DNA from: JASGMR01 sp963664675
GTDB taxonomy: Bacteria > Thermotogota > Thermotogae > Petrotogales > Kosmotogaceae
DNA: 64,000 nt
Direction of reading: 5' to 3'
Assembly (NCBI GenBank): GCA_963664675.2
Contig: CAXXLB010000009.1
Coordinates: forward strand, 372,001 to 436,000
Position 1 is the stretch's first letter. Every line of letters starts with the position of its first letter. The notes under the pieces were generated by a model that had not been told where the DNA came from, ran no database searches, and saw only the letters and a program-made list of their open reading frames with translations. A program made the position numbers and the translations under genes. Positions 17,501-26,296 of this stretch are shown here, in pieces.

Positions 17501-17531
17501 GAAAATTATCATAAAAAAACCACAAATTTAA
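14505..17531 (+). CDS. Large (alpha/alpha)6-barrel glycoside hydrolase, debranching-enzyme-like
   Basis: The 1008-residue protein has an N-terminal beta-rich half (to about residue 430). The C-terminal toroid is like that of amylo-alpha-1,6-glucosidase and related six-hairpin glycosidases: GYAWYFGRDSLFVSLTLLY near 480, KIYHELTTSGFVHYDAADST near 520, GHGWVEGG near 590 and GYHEGAIWPLFTGWASLAEY near 725. Acidic residues in these loops are the likely catalysts. There is no signal peptide, so it should act in the cytoplasm on imported sugar. ATG 14505 is chosen because GGAGGAAATC precedes it. The exact GH family and linkage cannot be told; starch-like debranching is only one option. Confidence 0.75.
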   Translation: MDKNILEEKGFIVYGDNFDKKNLKDKNIVWINSREKNFFKEIAGKNDIVLYGEGVENLFDFMEEESSFKKMKTVYEEDLFDKRGFQPYDDNPLFRRTHCGFYSLFLYENDVFDDVYFYAGKKAKKIACEKRYIDYKPEKTIIWEYDYCDKKILCIGGYLNLSKDNPYFAETGLFLKNIANYLNSPVEKDGKKSQKEKMNIPLKIELSDSPAEVKSGVNLKFYSHGDSYANTSGERILVNGREDGTIEEIWTHPFRLFTYLNIFIDSIPLKEQKLTLKTTPEMLEYKNEFMSFVLFASLDKPVFLADIRFFDSEKHDVSVELHSDLQPMWPRKKGHYGPVEYDITDEKCISIGNQQGNYRGYLGFNKTFSSNLSIKENHLTGEVHFGSINGLSFYGAGYVASDKIPEEISMNEELKRVIDFDSNYLKNTASLKVDDEEINDLFKWSKLKTRSFFTNTPEIGRGLMAGYSSSRKGWFAERPGYAWYFGRDSLFVSLTLLYNGDFESVRENLKLLMQYQRVDGKIYHELTTSGFVHYDAADSTPLLIYIMYKYLMHTGDIDFIKVNYKNIMKAYDYCISTDLDKDFLIENTIAGHGWVEGGALYGSHASFYLNCIWTAAIKSVNYISKLMNDEKTNKNSKNLLKNTQDALEHFWNEKNKEYCLGIDREGKRLDFFTVINSVGVFLDITDYEKSLKTVKKFGTTGFSTDWGTRIISRMNGLYKETGYHEGAIWPLFTGWASLAEYKVGELYNAENHWLANLNEANFFAKGEISEVINGGVYKPTGICDHQAWSQSFSLHSIYEGLLGLNINAPEKSVKLQPQISFEFNDIKLKNIYIGDTKLKIKFKREIKGLKVKERYEMNSQKKLNYSFSPYIAKYSKILSISINGRETAYEKIERLNTDYLSINESFGGKSVVIELEYEVPFILKPIKPKYFPNSTSKLPRITGIEKKGDSYEINVEILKSAEIFLITDGDVCIPNTNFTYNMKNLYIETLPSENKYASRKIIIKKPQI

Positions 17532-17628
17532 ATGTAAAAATATCTTTTCCTTTGTAAACAGACCGATCGGGTACAATTTTGAAAGATGTCTATAAATAGG
17601 ACAAGTAGTACATCTTATAAAATTGTTA

Positions 17629-17652
17629 TACAACTATACATGTATAGTTGTA
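17629..17652 (+). promoter_or_regulatory. Perfect 24-bp palindrome, candidate GntR operator
   Basis: TACAACTATACA is followed directly by its own inverse complement. It lies 47 bases upstream of a TATAAT (17699-17704) that should drive the GH38-transporter operon. The operon encodes a FadR-type GntR regulator at 26297-26977, which makes that protein the first candidate to bind here. A clear -35 is missing, which may point to activation. Confidence 0.6.
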
Positions 17653-17724
17653 AACAAGTACCGATGGAATATACAGAAAATTGAGGTTTAAAAAGTTTTA
17701 TAATAGAAAAGGAGAGAAAAAACG

Positions 17725-17781
17725 ATGTGGTCGCAAATAATCTCTTTTAATATCATCAGAGACAATGAGAACATGGATTAA
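17725..17781 (+). CDS. Possible 18-residue leader peptide
   Basis: An ATG with a good site (AAGGAGAG) eight bases upstream opens an 18-codon frame that ends 31 bases before the likely start of the GH38-like gene and overlaps an earlier candidate start (17765). It could be a leader peptide or only a spurious frame. Its sequence shows no amino-acid run of the attenuator kind. Confidence 0.25.
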   Translation: MWSQIISFNIIRDNENMD

Positions 17782-17812
17782 ATTAATGTTAAATTTATTT
17801 CGGGTGAAAGAA

Positions 17813-20140
17813 ATGAATAAAGATAATGAGAAAAATAAAAAAATATATATAACATTCGGAAATCACATGCACTGGGTCGATATGGAGTGGATGTGGGGAA
17901 GAGGCACTTTAAAAAACTCCGTTGACGACATGATAAGATTTGTGGAAGAGACCGGATTGAAGGGTGCCGTGAACTTTGAGGGTTACGGATATGAATACCT
18001 CGCTGCAAAATACCCCGAATCAATTGAAAAAATAAAAAGAATGATAAAAGATAAAAAGCTGGAAATCTGTTCGGGCTCGTTCGGACAGCCTTACGGTAAT
18101 TTGTGTTTGGAAGAATCTAATATTCAGCATCTGGTCAGAGGGGTCAGAGCTTCGGAAAAAATTTTTGGAACGCGTCCAAAAATGTGGTGGGAAGAAGAGT
18201 ACTGCTATTTTCCACAACTGGTTCAACTGTTAAAATTAACGGGATTCAGATGCGGTAATTTATTCTTCCAGGAAACATGGCATACCCCCTTTGTGCCGAA
18301 AACCAGAGAGGCCGTCATAAATCTGAAATCCCCGGACGGCTCTGGGTTACCCTTCATCAATTATAACGATTTTTGTATTCATCAGTGGCCGGAACATCTG
18401 GAAAAATTACTCGGTGGGATCGACTCCGAAGAAGTCACGATCGTACAGTGGCTGGAATTGATGAATTCTCCAAAATGGATGTGCAGAACTGAACTCATCG
18501 CTCCGGTTCTCAAAAAATACGAAAATAAAGGATACGATTTTAAAGCGCTTTTACCATCTGAAATATGTGAGAAAAAGGCCGGAGCAGAGAGAAAAATTTC
18601 AAATTATGAAGTTTATCAGGGCGTGTCACTTGGAAAAAACGGGGATAGTTTGTTGAAAAAACTGAGAACTGTGGAAAATAAAATAGTCGACACTCAGATA
18701 CTGGCCTCTATGTACGCATATTTATCCGGGGATTATCCGCAATGGAATGATTATCCGGACTGGGAAATAGATGAAGCGTGGAACAATCTTTTGATTGCTC
18801 AGGCACACGACAACTACGAATGTGAGGGATTCTGCGGGGATATCGGAAAAAAATACCTGAATATGTCCGGAAGTTTAATCGAGGATGTTTATGAAAGATA
18901 TATAGATAAATATTCGGAAAAAATCGGGACAGATGGAAACATGATAGTTTTCAACCCTACAAACCATGAGAGAAGTGAGCACGTCTCTTTTGAAAATGAA
19001 TACGTTCCGGTCAAAAATTCAAAACCACTGGCTCTTGAAGTTCTGAACGATTGCGATGTTCCAAAGTTGCTCTACGAAAAAAAATCAAAATCAGTGAAGA
19101 TATACGGTCCCGAAAATGAATACACCGTTTTCAACGATCTTTCGATTATGGAACATAAAACGGGGATCATCATGAATGATCTGAAAAGCATTTCAGAAAA
19201 ACTGTGTTCATACGATCTAGACGTACGTCAACCTTCGGACGGAGTAATTGCAGTTTCAGGTTCTTTATCTTTTGAAGGTATATATGATGTTGAGGCGGAG
19301 ATAATTTTCGATTCGCTGAATGACTGTATTAAGATTTTCAATAAGATAAAGGCTGTAAAAAAACCGGAATACGGTTACAGAGGTGCGCTTTTCGTGGAAT
19401 ACGGAAAAAATTCGGATGTAAAGACGGTTGAAAGTGATTATCCCTTTGGCATCGAAAGGGGCATACCTGCCCTCAAACATTTCCGTAAATATCCCGAGGA
19501 TAACTGGATGACATCGAATAAAAAATATGAAAATATCAATAATCCGTTTTCGGGACTGAGATACGCAGAAATAAAATACCAGGATTCGAGTGTTGCGCTG
19601 TTCAACTCGGGAAATCAGGGTTTTTTTATGGAAGGAAACAAAGTGAAATGTTCTCTGTATCTATACGACCCCTGGGATGAAAACAACTGGGAAAGTGAAG
19701 TACAGGTGAATTATGGTTTTTCGACGGGAAAAAACAGTGATATTTCTTCACTGAAAAAGGCCATAGATTTCAACAATCCGTTGAAAATATTCAGAAGCAG
19801 ATGCAGAAAAGCAAAAGGCATCGAATGTTTCGCACCGTACGGTTTTGATAGTGAGATGATTCTGACCGCTCTTTATCGCGAAAAAAACAACCATGTCGCT
19901 CATCTGTGGAACCAGAATGATGAAGATGTGTGTTTCACCGTAAGACTTCCGGAAAATATCAAGAAGGTCTTTAAAAGCGATCTGTTGAACGAAAACAGAT
20001 CCGAACTGGAGATATCCGATGCGAAAGTAAGGGTGAAAGCCGGAAAAAATGAAATAATATCACTAATTTTTCTATACGAAAAGGAAATGGTTAAAAATAT
20101 AGATTCTTACAGAAAAGTGTGGTCCGATTCAAGAAATTGA
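17813..20140 (+). CDS. GH38-like (alpha-mannosidase fold) glycosidase with altered active site
   Basis: The 775-residue protein starts with a beta-strand and GNHMHWVDMEWMW (residues 16-28), the place of the HxHxDxxW zinc motif of GH38. A second GH38-like region reads KMWWEEEYCYFPQLVQLL followed by TGF. The middle three-helix domain (EAWNNLLIAQAHDNY near 335) and the beta-rich C-terminus also fit GH38. The zinc motif has one extra residue, and the usual nucleophile Asp in the FG-type motif is not evident. ATG 17813 has GGGTGAAAG upstream; ATG 17765 is an alternative. It lacks a signal peptide and sits at the head of the transporter operon. Confidence 0.65.
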   Translation: MNKDNEKNKKIYITFGNHMHWVDMEWMWGRGTLKNSVDDMIRFVEETGLKGAVNFEGYGYEYLAAKYPESIEKIKRMIKDKKLEICSGSFGQPYGNLCLEESNIQHLVRGVRASEKIFGTRPKMWWEEEYCYFPQLVQLLKLTGFRCGNLFFQETWHTPFVPKTREAVINLKSPDGSGLPFINYNDFCIHQWPEHLEKLLGGIDSEEVTIVQWLELMNSPKWMCRTELIAPVLKKYENKGYDFKALLPSEICEKKAGAERKISNYEVYQGVSLGKNGDSLLKKLRTVENKIVDTQILASMYAYLSGDYPQWNDYPDWEIDEAWNNLLIAQAHDNYECEGFCGDIGKKYLNMSGSLIEDVYERYIDKYSEKIGTDGNMIVFNPTNHERSEHVSFENEYVPVKNSKPLALEVLNDCDVPKLLYEKKSKSVKIYGPENEYTVFNDLSIMEHKTGIIMNDLKSISEKLCSYDLDVRQPSDGVIAVSGSLSFEGIYDVEAEIIFDSLNDCIKIFNKIKAVKKPEYGYRGALFVEYGKNSDVKTVESDYPFGIERGIPALKHFRKYPEDNWMTSNKKYENINNPFSGLRYAEIKYQDSSVALFNSGNQGFFMEGNKVKCSLYLYDPWDENNWESEVQVNYGFSTGKNSDISSLKKAIDFNNPLKIFRSRCRKAKGIECFAPYGFDSEMILTALYREKNNHVAHLWNQNDEDVCFTVRLPENIKKVFKSDLLNENRSELEISDAKVRVKAGKNEIISLIFLYEKEMVKNIDSYRKVWSDSRN

Positions 20141-20173
20141 TTGATATCTGTTTGTTATTTTGGAGGTGTGGTA

Positions 20174-21187
20174 TTGAGGAAGGACAACTTACTCCTGGAG
20201 GTTGAGAATTTAAAAATATATTTCAAGACCGATGATGGAACAGTAAAGGCCGTTGACGGAATAGATTTTGATGTCAGAAAGGGAGAGACCCTGGGTATAG
20301 TTGGCGAAAGTGGCTGTGGTAAGAGCATAACTTCTCTGGGAATCATGAACATGATCCCAAAACCCAATGGTAGATATGAGAACGGTAAGGTTAATTATTA
20401 TTTAAAGGATTCGGACGAATCGATAAATATCGTTGAGTTGAAATCCTCGTCAAAAAAGATGAGGAAACTCAGAGGAAACGAAATCTCCATGATTTTTCAG
20501 GAACCGATGACCTCTTTAACTCCCGTATATACGATCGGAAAGCAGATCATCGAAAGTCTCATGCAGGAAGAAAATATGACTAAAGATAAAGCCAGGGAAA
20601 AAACGTTGGAAATGCTGAGCCTCGTTGGTATAGAACCAGCCGGACAGCGAATAGATGAATATCCTCATCAATTCAGCGGAGGGATGCGACAGAGGGCGAT
20701 GATCGCTATGGCACTCTCAAGAAATCCGAGTCTCCTGATTGCAGATGAACCGACCACAGCCCTTGACGTGACGATTGAAGCACAGATTCTGAGTTTGATC
20801 TCACAGATGCAGGAAAGATTCAATATGGCGGTCATAATAATCACTCATGATCTTGGGGTCGTAGGACAGATCTCGGATAGAATAATCGTCATGTACCTTG
20901 GGAAAATTGTGGAAAAATCCTCCGCCATGGAAATTTTCAAATCTCCACTGCATCCTTACACAGTAGGATTGTTGAAATCAATACCAAAAATCGGAAATAA
21001 GAAAAGGCTTTACAACATAAAGGGATCTGTACCGAGCCCCTATCTGCTTCCGAAAGGATGCAATTTTAATACCAGATGTGAAAAAGTCATGGAAATATGC
21101 AGGAAGAAAGAACCTCCGCTGATTGAAGTTTCCAAAGATCATTTCGTAAAATGCTGGCTGTACTCCGGAAGTGAAAAAAATGACTGA
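20174..21187 (+). CDS. Oligopeptide/oligosaccharide ABC transporter ATPase 1 (DppD/OppD-like)
   Basis: The 337-residue protein has Walker A GESGCGKS, signature FSGGMRQRAMIAMAL, Walker B LLIADEPTTALDVT and the H-loop THDLG. The C-terminal oligo_HPY domain ends CNFNTRCEKVMEICRKKEPP, where cysteines may hold an iron-sulfur cluster as in other DppD proteins. The start is TTG 20174, eight bases after GGAGGTG (20162-20168); no ATG exists nearby. In Thermotogota such transporters often carry oligosaccharides rather than peptides, and its glycosidase neighbours point that way. It overlaps the next gene. Confidence 0.93.
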   Translation: MRKDNLLLEVENLKIYFKTDDGTVKAVDGIDFDVRKGETLGIVGESGCGKSITSLGIMNMIPKPNGRYENGKVNYYLKDSDESINIVELKSSSKKMRKLRGNEISMIFQEPMTSLTPVYTIGKQIIESLMQEENMTKDKAREKTLEMLSLVGIEPAGQRIDEYPHQFSGGMRQRAMIAMALSRNPSLLIADEPTTALDVTIEAQILSLISQMQERFNMAVIIITHDLGVVGQISDRIIVMYLGKIVEKSSAMEIFKSPLHPYTVGLLKSIPKIGNKKRLYNIKGSVPSPYLLPKGCNFNTRCEKVMEICRKKEPPLIEVSKDHFVKCWLYSGSEKND

Positions 21188-22193
21188 TAATAAAAATACC
21201 GTACTGGAAATCAATGATCTGAAGAAGTACTTTCCGATCAAAGGTGGGCTATTCAAAACGGTGAAGGGCTATGTGAAGGCGGTTGACGGAGTGAGCCTGA
21301 ATATAAATGGCAGAGAGGTCCTTGGGCTAGTTGGCGAAAGCGGATGTGGCAAAACAACTCTGAGCAGATGTATTGTGGGACTGCATAATTCCGATGGAGG
21401 AAGCATCATCTTCAGATCTTCCGATGGAAAGAAATATAACCTGTCTTCCATGACTGATAAAGAAATAAATAAAATTCGCCCAAAAATTCAGTACGTTTTT
21501 CAGGACCCCTTTTCATCACTCAATCCAAGAATGACAGTGCTCGATATTTTAACCGAACCTTTGAAAATAAACAGGGTAGGTACAACCAAAGAAAGAAAAA
21601 GAAAAGCCGAAGAAATGATGTCGCTCGTGAGTCTCAATTTGAATATGCTGAACAGATTTCCCCATGAATTCAGTGGGGGGCAGAGACAGAGAATAGTCGT
21701 GGCAAGATCACTCATGCTGAATCCGGAATTATTGATCTGTGATGAACCGGTTTCCGCACTCGATGTATCAGTACAGGCTCAGATTATAAATATATTGAAG
21801 GATTTACAGGAGGAGATGGGACTAACCTATTTGTTTGTAGCACATGATCTGAGTGTCGTTAACTATATAAGTGACAGAATAGCGGTTATGTATCTGGGAA
21901 AAATTGTTGAAATATCTACCTCCGATTCAATTTACAGCAATCCGAAACACCCGTACACGGAGGCGTTACTGGGATCTATTCCCGTTCCCGATCCGGAAAA
22001 AAAGCGTAAGAAGGTCCAATTGGAAGGAACCGTTCCTAATCCTGCCAATCCTCCTTCCGGGTGCAGTTTCCACCCGAGATGTAAATACGCGATAGAAAGA
22101 TGTAAAGAAGAAACTCCAGAACTGGAAGAAGTAAACGGCCATAAAGTAGCTTGTTTCAGAGCGAAAGAATTAAAATTAAAAGGGTTTGCTTAA
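21180..22193 (+). CDS. Oligopeptide/oligosaccharide ABC transporter ATPase 2 (DppF/OppF-like)
   Basis: The protein of about 337 residues has Walker A GESGCGKTT, signature FSGGQRQRIVVARSL, Walker B LLICDEPVSALDVS and AHDLSVV. Its oligo_HPY tail has CSFHPRCKYAIERCKEETPE. It overlaps the DppD-like gene by eight bases with ATG 21180 (GTG 21171 is also possible). The two ATPases should form the heterodimer that powers the permeases encoded downstream. Confidence 0.93.
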   Translation: MTDNKNTVLEINDLKKYFPIKGGLFKTVKGYVKAVDGVSLNINGREVLGLVGESGCGKTTLSRCIVGLHNSDGGSIIFRSSDGKKYNLSSMTDKEINKIRPKIQYVFQDPFSSLNPRMTVLDILTEPLKINRVGTTKERKRKAEEMMSLVSLNLNMLNRFPHEFSGGQRQRIVVARSLMLNPELLICDEPVSALDVSVQAQIINILKDLQEEMGLTYLFVAHDLSVVNYISDRIAVMYLGKIVEISTSDSIYSNPKHPYTEALLGSIPVPDPEKKRKKVQLEGTVPNPANPPSGCSFHPRCKYAIERCKEETPELEEVNGHKVACFRAKELKLKGFA

Positions 22194-22217
22194 TTTTTCG
22201 AAAGGAAGGTGAGTTAA

Positions 22218-24101
22218 GTGGTAAAGAGAATCAGTATGATTTTAGTTTTATGTCTGTTATTTGTTGGTATAGGTATGGCTTATAATCAGGCTCCTATACT
22301 CGAAAAGCTGGTAAGTGACGGGGAACTGCCGCCAGTTGATGAAAGATTGCCGGTCGATCCTTTAGTACTGGAAACATTTGAGGAAGTCGGTCAGTACGGG
22401 GGAGAAGTTGTACTCGTTGCCAGCAGTCTAAAGGGATTCGGATCAGATTTGCATTTCACAGCGTTTCAGACTCCTGCACAACTTTACACCGACACCACGG
22501 TGGGACCGAATGTTTTTACAGGTTGGGAAATAGGTGAAGACGGAAAAACATTGACAATTGATCTGAGAGAAGGGATCAAATGGTCGGACGGAGAAGATTT
22601 CACTGTGGATGATATTTTGTTCTGGTGGAATGATGAAGTGAATAATTCTGCGCTGGTATCATCCGTTTATATTCCTGAATTCGTTGATGCACAAATGGAA
22701 AAAATCGATGATTACACTTTTAATCTGATTTTTGCAGAGGAACTTCCGGAATTACAGATTGAAATGTTGTTGGCCACACAATGGGGTTATCTGGGAAAAT
22801 GGTGGAGACCTGAGCATTTCCTGAAACAATTCAATCCAAATTACGTAGCAGAGGATAAACTTTTGGAAATGGCAAAAGCGGAAGGTTACGATACTATCAG
22901 GGATTTCTACTATTCCAAAGCCGGCTGGTCCGCAAGACAGATAAACCCGGAATGTCCTTCAATAAATGCCTACGTTATGACTTCACTATCTCCGGATATT
23001 GCAGTATGGGAAAGGAATCCATATTTCTGGAAAGTCGACCAGGAAGGGAATCAATTACCCTATATAGATAAAGTTATAGTCAGAAAAATCGATGATCTGG
23101 AAACTATTCAGGGACAGATAATCAGTGGAGAAGTTGATTTCGCTTGCTGGAACACAACTTTAGAGAATTATCCACTATACAAGACAAACGAGGAAGCCGG
23201 CGGATACAAGACCCTCTTATGGCAATCAGACAGGGGCGCAGAAGTCATGTATATGCCAAACGAAAACATCGAAGAAGATCACCTGAGAGTTCTGTTCCAG
23301 AATCCAAAATTCAGACAGGCGCTGTCCTTAGCAATAAACAGAGAAGAAATAAACGATCTGTTGTATTTCGGGAAAGCTGTACCCAGACAGTTCACAGTTC
23401 ATCCATCGAGTAACTACTACGAAGAAGAATGGGCGGAATCCTACGCCGAATACGATCCCGAAAAAGCGAATGAGCTTCTGGATGAAATTGGTTTGGAAAA
23501 CAGAGACAATCAGGGTTTCAGAGTGGATGAAAATGGAAACAGAGTTTCATTCGTACTGGAATACTGGCCTGAAGAACCCGCCGAAAAAACTCCAATAAGT
23601 GAACTGGTCAAAGATTACTGGGAAGCTATCGGTATTCAGATGTCGTTAAAACCACAGTCCAGAGATTTGAATGCACAGAGATCGGAAGCAAATCAGATAG
23701 AAATGAACATGTGGCATGGTGGAGGAGTAACGGACGCTTCATGGGTAAGCACACTCAATCCGCCACTTCCATATCCGGGAATCAACTGGGCTCCCGAATG
23801 GGGCGAATGGTTCTACACCGGTGGTCAGGAAGGAATGGAACCACCTGAAGATATAAAAGCACTCTACGAATTGGGTAAAGCATTCCAGAAAGAAGCTGAT
23901 CCCGAGAAGAAACTTGAGATGGGTAAAGAAATATGGCAAATGCAGGCGGAAAATCTATGGTTCATAGGAACCGTGGGCATGGCACCATATCCAATCATCA
24001 TAAATGAAAATCTGGGTAACGTTCCCAATACAGGAATTTACAGTGGGGATTTACTCTGGATGGATACATATCAACCCGAAACATTCTTTTTGAAACAATA
24101 A
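22218..24101 (+). CDS. Family 5 extracellular solute-binding protein
   Basis: The 627-residue protein opens with a signal peptide (about residues 1-22, VKRISMILVLCLLFVGIGMA) and has the SBP_bac_5 core: LREGIKWSDGEDFTVDDILFW near 118, the ERNPYFWKVD segment near 268, LSLAINREEINDLLY near 370 and DPEKANELLDEIGL near 410. There is no lipobox cysteine. It should bind the imported oligosaccharide in the periplasm and hand it to the permeases. The start is GTG with GGAAGGTGAG upstream. A strong hairpin directly after the stop probably stabilises its mRNA, since binding proteins are needed in excess. Confidence 0.92.
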   Translation: MVKRISMILVLCLLFVGIGMAYNQAPILEKLVSDGELPPVDERLPVDPLVLETFEEVGQYGGEVVLVASSLKGFGSDLHFTAFQTPAQLYTDTTVGPNVFTGWEIGEDGKTLTIDLREGIKWSDGEDFTVDDILFWWNDEVNNSALVSSVYIPEFVDAQMEKIDDYTFNLIFAEELPELQIEMLLATQWGYLGKWWRPEHFLKQFNPNYVAEDKLLEMAKAEGYDTIRDFYYSKAGWSARQINPECPSINAYVMTSLSPDIAVWERNPYFWKVDQEGNQLPYIDKVIVRKIDDLETIQGQIISGEVDFACWNTTLENYPLYKTNEEAGGYKTLLWQSDRGAEVMYMPNENIEEDHLRVLFQNPKFRQALSLAINREEINDLLYFGKAVPRQFTVHPSSNYYEEEWAESYAEYDPEKANELLDEIGLENRDNQGFRVDENGNRVSFVLEYWPEEPAEKTPISELVKDYWEAIGIQMSLKPQSRDLNAQRSEANQIEMNMWHGGGVTDASWVSTLNPPLPYPGINWAPEWGEWFYTGGQEGMEPPEDIKALYELGKAFQKEADPEKKLEMGKEIWQMQAENLWFIGTVGMAPYPIIINENLGNVPNTGIYSGDLLWMDTYQPETFFLKQ

Positions 24102-24110
24102 TCGTTTTTT

Positions 24111-24138
24111 CCACTGCGTAGAGAAATCTACGCGGTGG
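24111..24138 (+). promoter_or_regulatory. GAAA-tetraloop hairpin after the solute-binding-protein gene
   Basis: Twelve pairs (CCACTGCGTAGA with TCTACGCGGTGG, one G-U) close a GAAA loop. No T run follows, so it is more likely a 3' mRNA stabiliser or processing site than a full terminator. A sister hairpin lies after the other binding-protein gene (46086-46107). Confidence 0.75.
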
Positions 24139-24170
24139 ATTATATTTGATGAGGTGAACTGTATTTTATT

Positions 24171-25166
24171 ATGAAAAACCAAATGTTAATTTATATTCTG
24201 AGAAGATTAATGATAATGATCCCCACATTGCTTATCATTTCGGTTTTGATCTTTATCATTATTGAATTACCGCCGGGGGACTACGTTACCAGTTATGTCC
24301 AGGCTTTAAAAGGTAAAGGATACGAAATATCCCAAACACAGTTAGAGGCCCTCAGGATACAGTATGGACTCGATAAATCGTGGTTTGACAGATATATCAG
24401 CTGGGGTAGTGGTTTCATAACGGGCAATCTTGGTATGTCCTTCACATACGATGAACCTGTGAACAAACTCATCGGAGACAGATTGCCGCTAACGATCATG
24501 ATATCAGTGGTAACGATTCTTTTCACCTGGCTACTGGCTATACCTATCGCAATTTTCAGTGCGGTAAAAAAATACACTTTTGGTGATTATGCCCTCACAT
24601 TTATAGGATTCATAGGATTATCAATACCTAATTTTTTCTTAGCTATTCTATTGATGTATTTCGGTTTCAAATATTTTGGAGTGAGTATCGGAGGTCTGTT
24701 TTCGAGAGAGTATCTGCTCGCGCCATGGAGTTTTGGAAAATTTAAAGACTTGCTCTCGCATTTATGGGTTCCGGTGGTAGTAATTGGAACGGCCGGTACG
24801 GCGAGCATGATAAGAATATTGAGAGGAACGTTATTAGACGAGTTAGGAAAAGATTATGTAAGAACGGCAAGGGCTAAGGGATTATCAGAAATAAGAATTT
24901 TGGTTTTCCATCCGTTAAGAGTGGCTATTAATCCCCTGATAAGTACTATCGGCTGGTTGTTGCCAACTGTTATTTCGGGAGAAGTTATCACCGCTCAGGT
25001 TTTGTCAATACCAACTACCGGTCCAATGCTGCTGAGTGCACTGATGAATCAGGATATGTATCTGGCCGGAAGCTTTTTGATGGTATTGAGTATCCTAACG
25101 GTTATTGGAACGCTCATATCTGATATTCTGCTTGCCTGGTTAGATCCCAGGATAAGATATGATTGA
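24171..25166 (+). CDS. ABC transporter permease 1 (DppB-like)
   Basis: The 331-residue protein has six hydrophobic segments, the first near residues 9-30. It carries the BPD_transp_1 signature (DYVRTARAKGLSEIRILVFH, residues about 228-247), which contacts the ATPase. The conserved DppB N-terminal GDYVTSYVQ region is also present. It forms the membrane channel with the next gene product. The ribosome binding site is weak (GAGGTG at some distance), perhaps because it follows the stabilising hairpin and is made in lower amounts. Confidence 0.9.
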   Translation: MKNQMLIYILRRLMIMIPTLLIISVLIFIIIELPPGDYVTSYVQALKGKGYEISQTQLEALRIQYGLDKSWFDRYISWGSGFITGNLGMSFTYDEPVNKLIGDRLPLTIMISVVTILFTWLLAIPIAIFSAVKKYTFGDYALTFIGFIGLSIPNFFLAILLMYFGFKYFGVSIGGLFSREYLLAPWSFGKFKDLLSHLWVPVVVIGTAGTASMIRILRGTLLDELGKDYVRTARAKGLSEIRILVFHPLRVAINPLISTIGWLLPTVISGEVITAQVLSIPTTGPMLLSALMNQDMYLAGSFLMVLSILTVIGTLISDILLAWLDPRIRYD

Positions 25167-25184
25167 CGAGGTGGTTATGGTATT

Positions 25185-26276
25185 ATGAAAAAGAAAAAAG
25201 ATTATGTCAGCCTATCCCAGGGACAATTGATAAAGAGAAGATTTTTTAAGCACAAAGTAGCCATAGGTGCATTAGTGGTGCTGATAATAATGTACCTGAC
25301 AGCATTATTTGCAAATTTTCTGAGTCCCTATGACCCGAATACCAGAAACAGCAAGTATGTATACGCTCCCCCAAACAGAATAAGAATAATGGATGAGAAT
25401 GGCTTCAGTAAACCCTTTATTTACGAATATAAAATGGAAATAGATGATGAAACCTGGGAAAGGATATATACACTTGATAAAAGTAAAAAGCAGTATATAG
25501 ATTTTTTTTCCAGGGGCGAAGAATATAAAATTTTGGGAATATTCACCACCAATTTGAGATTGTTCCAGACACAATCAGGCTATCCGGTTTTTTTATTCGG
25601 CTCTGATAAGCTGGGAAGAGATCTGTTCTCAAGGATTTTAACGGGCAGTCAAATCTCTTTGACGATCGGGTTGATAGGAGTTTTCCTGAGTTTGATAATC
25701 GGTATAATTCTCGGAAGCATTTCCGGGGTTTTCGGCGGTGTGGCCGATACGATAATTCAGAGAATAATAGAAGTTCTCGTATCGATTCCTCAGATTCCTT
25801 TATGGATGGCATTGAGTGCTGCGTTGCCCGCGGATTGGCCTATGATAAATGTATACTTTGGAATCACAGTCATTCTTTCAATCGTAAGCTGGACCGGAAT
25901 TGCCAGGGTAGTGAGGGGAAAATTCCTGTCTTTGCGGGAGGAGGAATATGTTCTCGCCGCACAGACATTCGGTGCGAGTAAAATGTGGGTCATAAGAAAA
26001 CATATGATCCCTGCCTTTTCCAGTTATATAATAGTTAATGCCACTCTCGCCATTCCAAATATGATTCTGGGAGAAACATCTCTGAGTTTTCTGGGCCTTG
26101 GCCTGCGTGCACCTGCGATCAGCTGGGGGGTTCTCTTACAGGATGCTCAGAACATAAGATCGATAGCATTTCATCCATGGTTGCTCATTCCCGGATTGTT
26201 TGTAATCGTTGTCGTGCTCGCATTCAACTTCCTGGGTGATGGGTTGAGAGATGCAGTCGATCCCTATTCTAAATAA
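25185..26276 (+). CDS. ABC transporter permease 2 (DppC-like) with long periplasmic insert
   Basis: The 363-residue protein has the DppC plan: N-terminal helix (AIGALVVLIIMYLTALFANF), then LFGSDKLGRDLFSRILTGSQ near 140, and the EEYVLAAQTFGASKMWVIRK ATPase-contact loop near 250. Between the first helix and the GSDKLGRD motif lies a stretch of about 90 residues rich in charged and aromatic residues, longer than in plain DppC. This form is common in oligosaccharide-type members. It is spaced 18 bases from permease 1. Confidence 0.9.
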   Translation: MKKKKDYVSLSQGQLIKRRFFKHKVAIGALVVLIIMYLTALFANFLSPYDPNTRNSKYVYAPPNRIRIMDENGFSKPFIYEYKMEIDDETWERIYTLDKSKKQYIDFFSRGEEYKILGIFTTNLRLFQTQSGYPVFLFGSDKLGRDLFSRILTGSQISLTIGLIGVFLSLIIGIILGSISGVFGGVADTIIQRIIEVLVSIPQIPLWMALSAALPADWPMINVYFGITVILSIVSWTGIARVVRGKFLSLREEEYVLAAQTFGASKMWVIRKHMIPAFSSYIIVNATLAIPNMILGETSLSFLGLGLRAPAISWGVLLQDAQNIRSIAFHPWLLIPGLFVIVVVLAFNFLGDGLRDAVDPYSK

Positions 26277-26296
26277 ATATGTATAAGGGTGATTAA

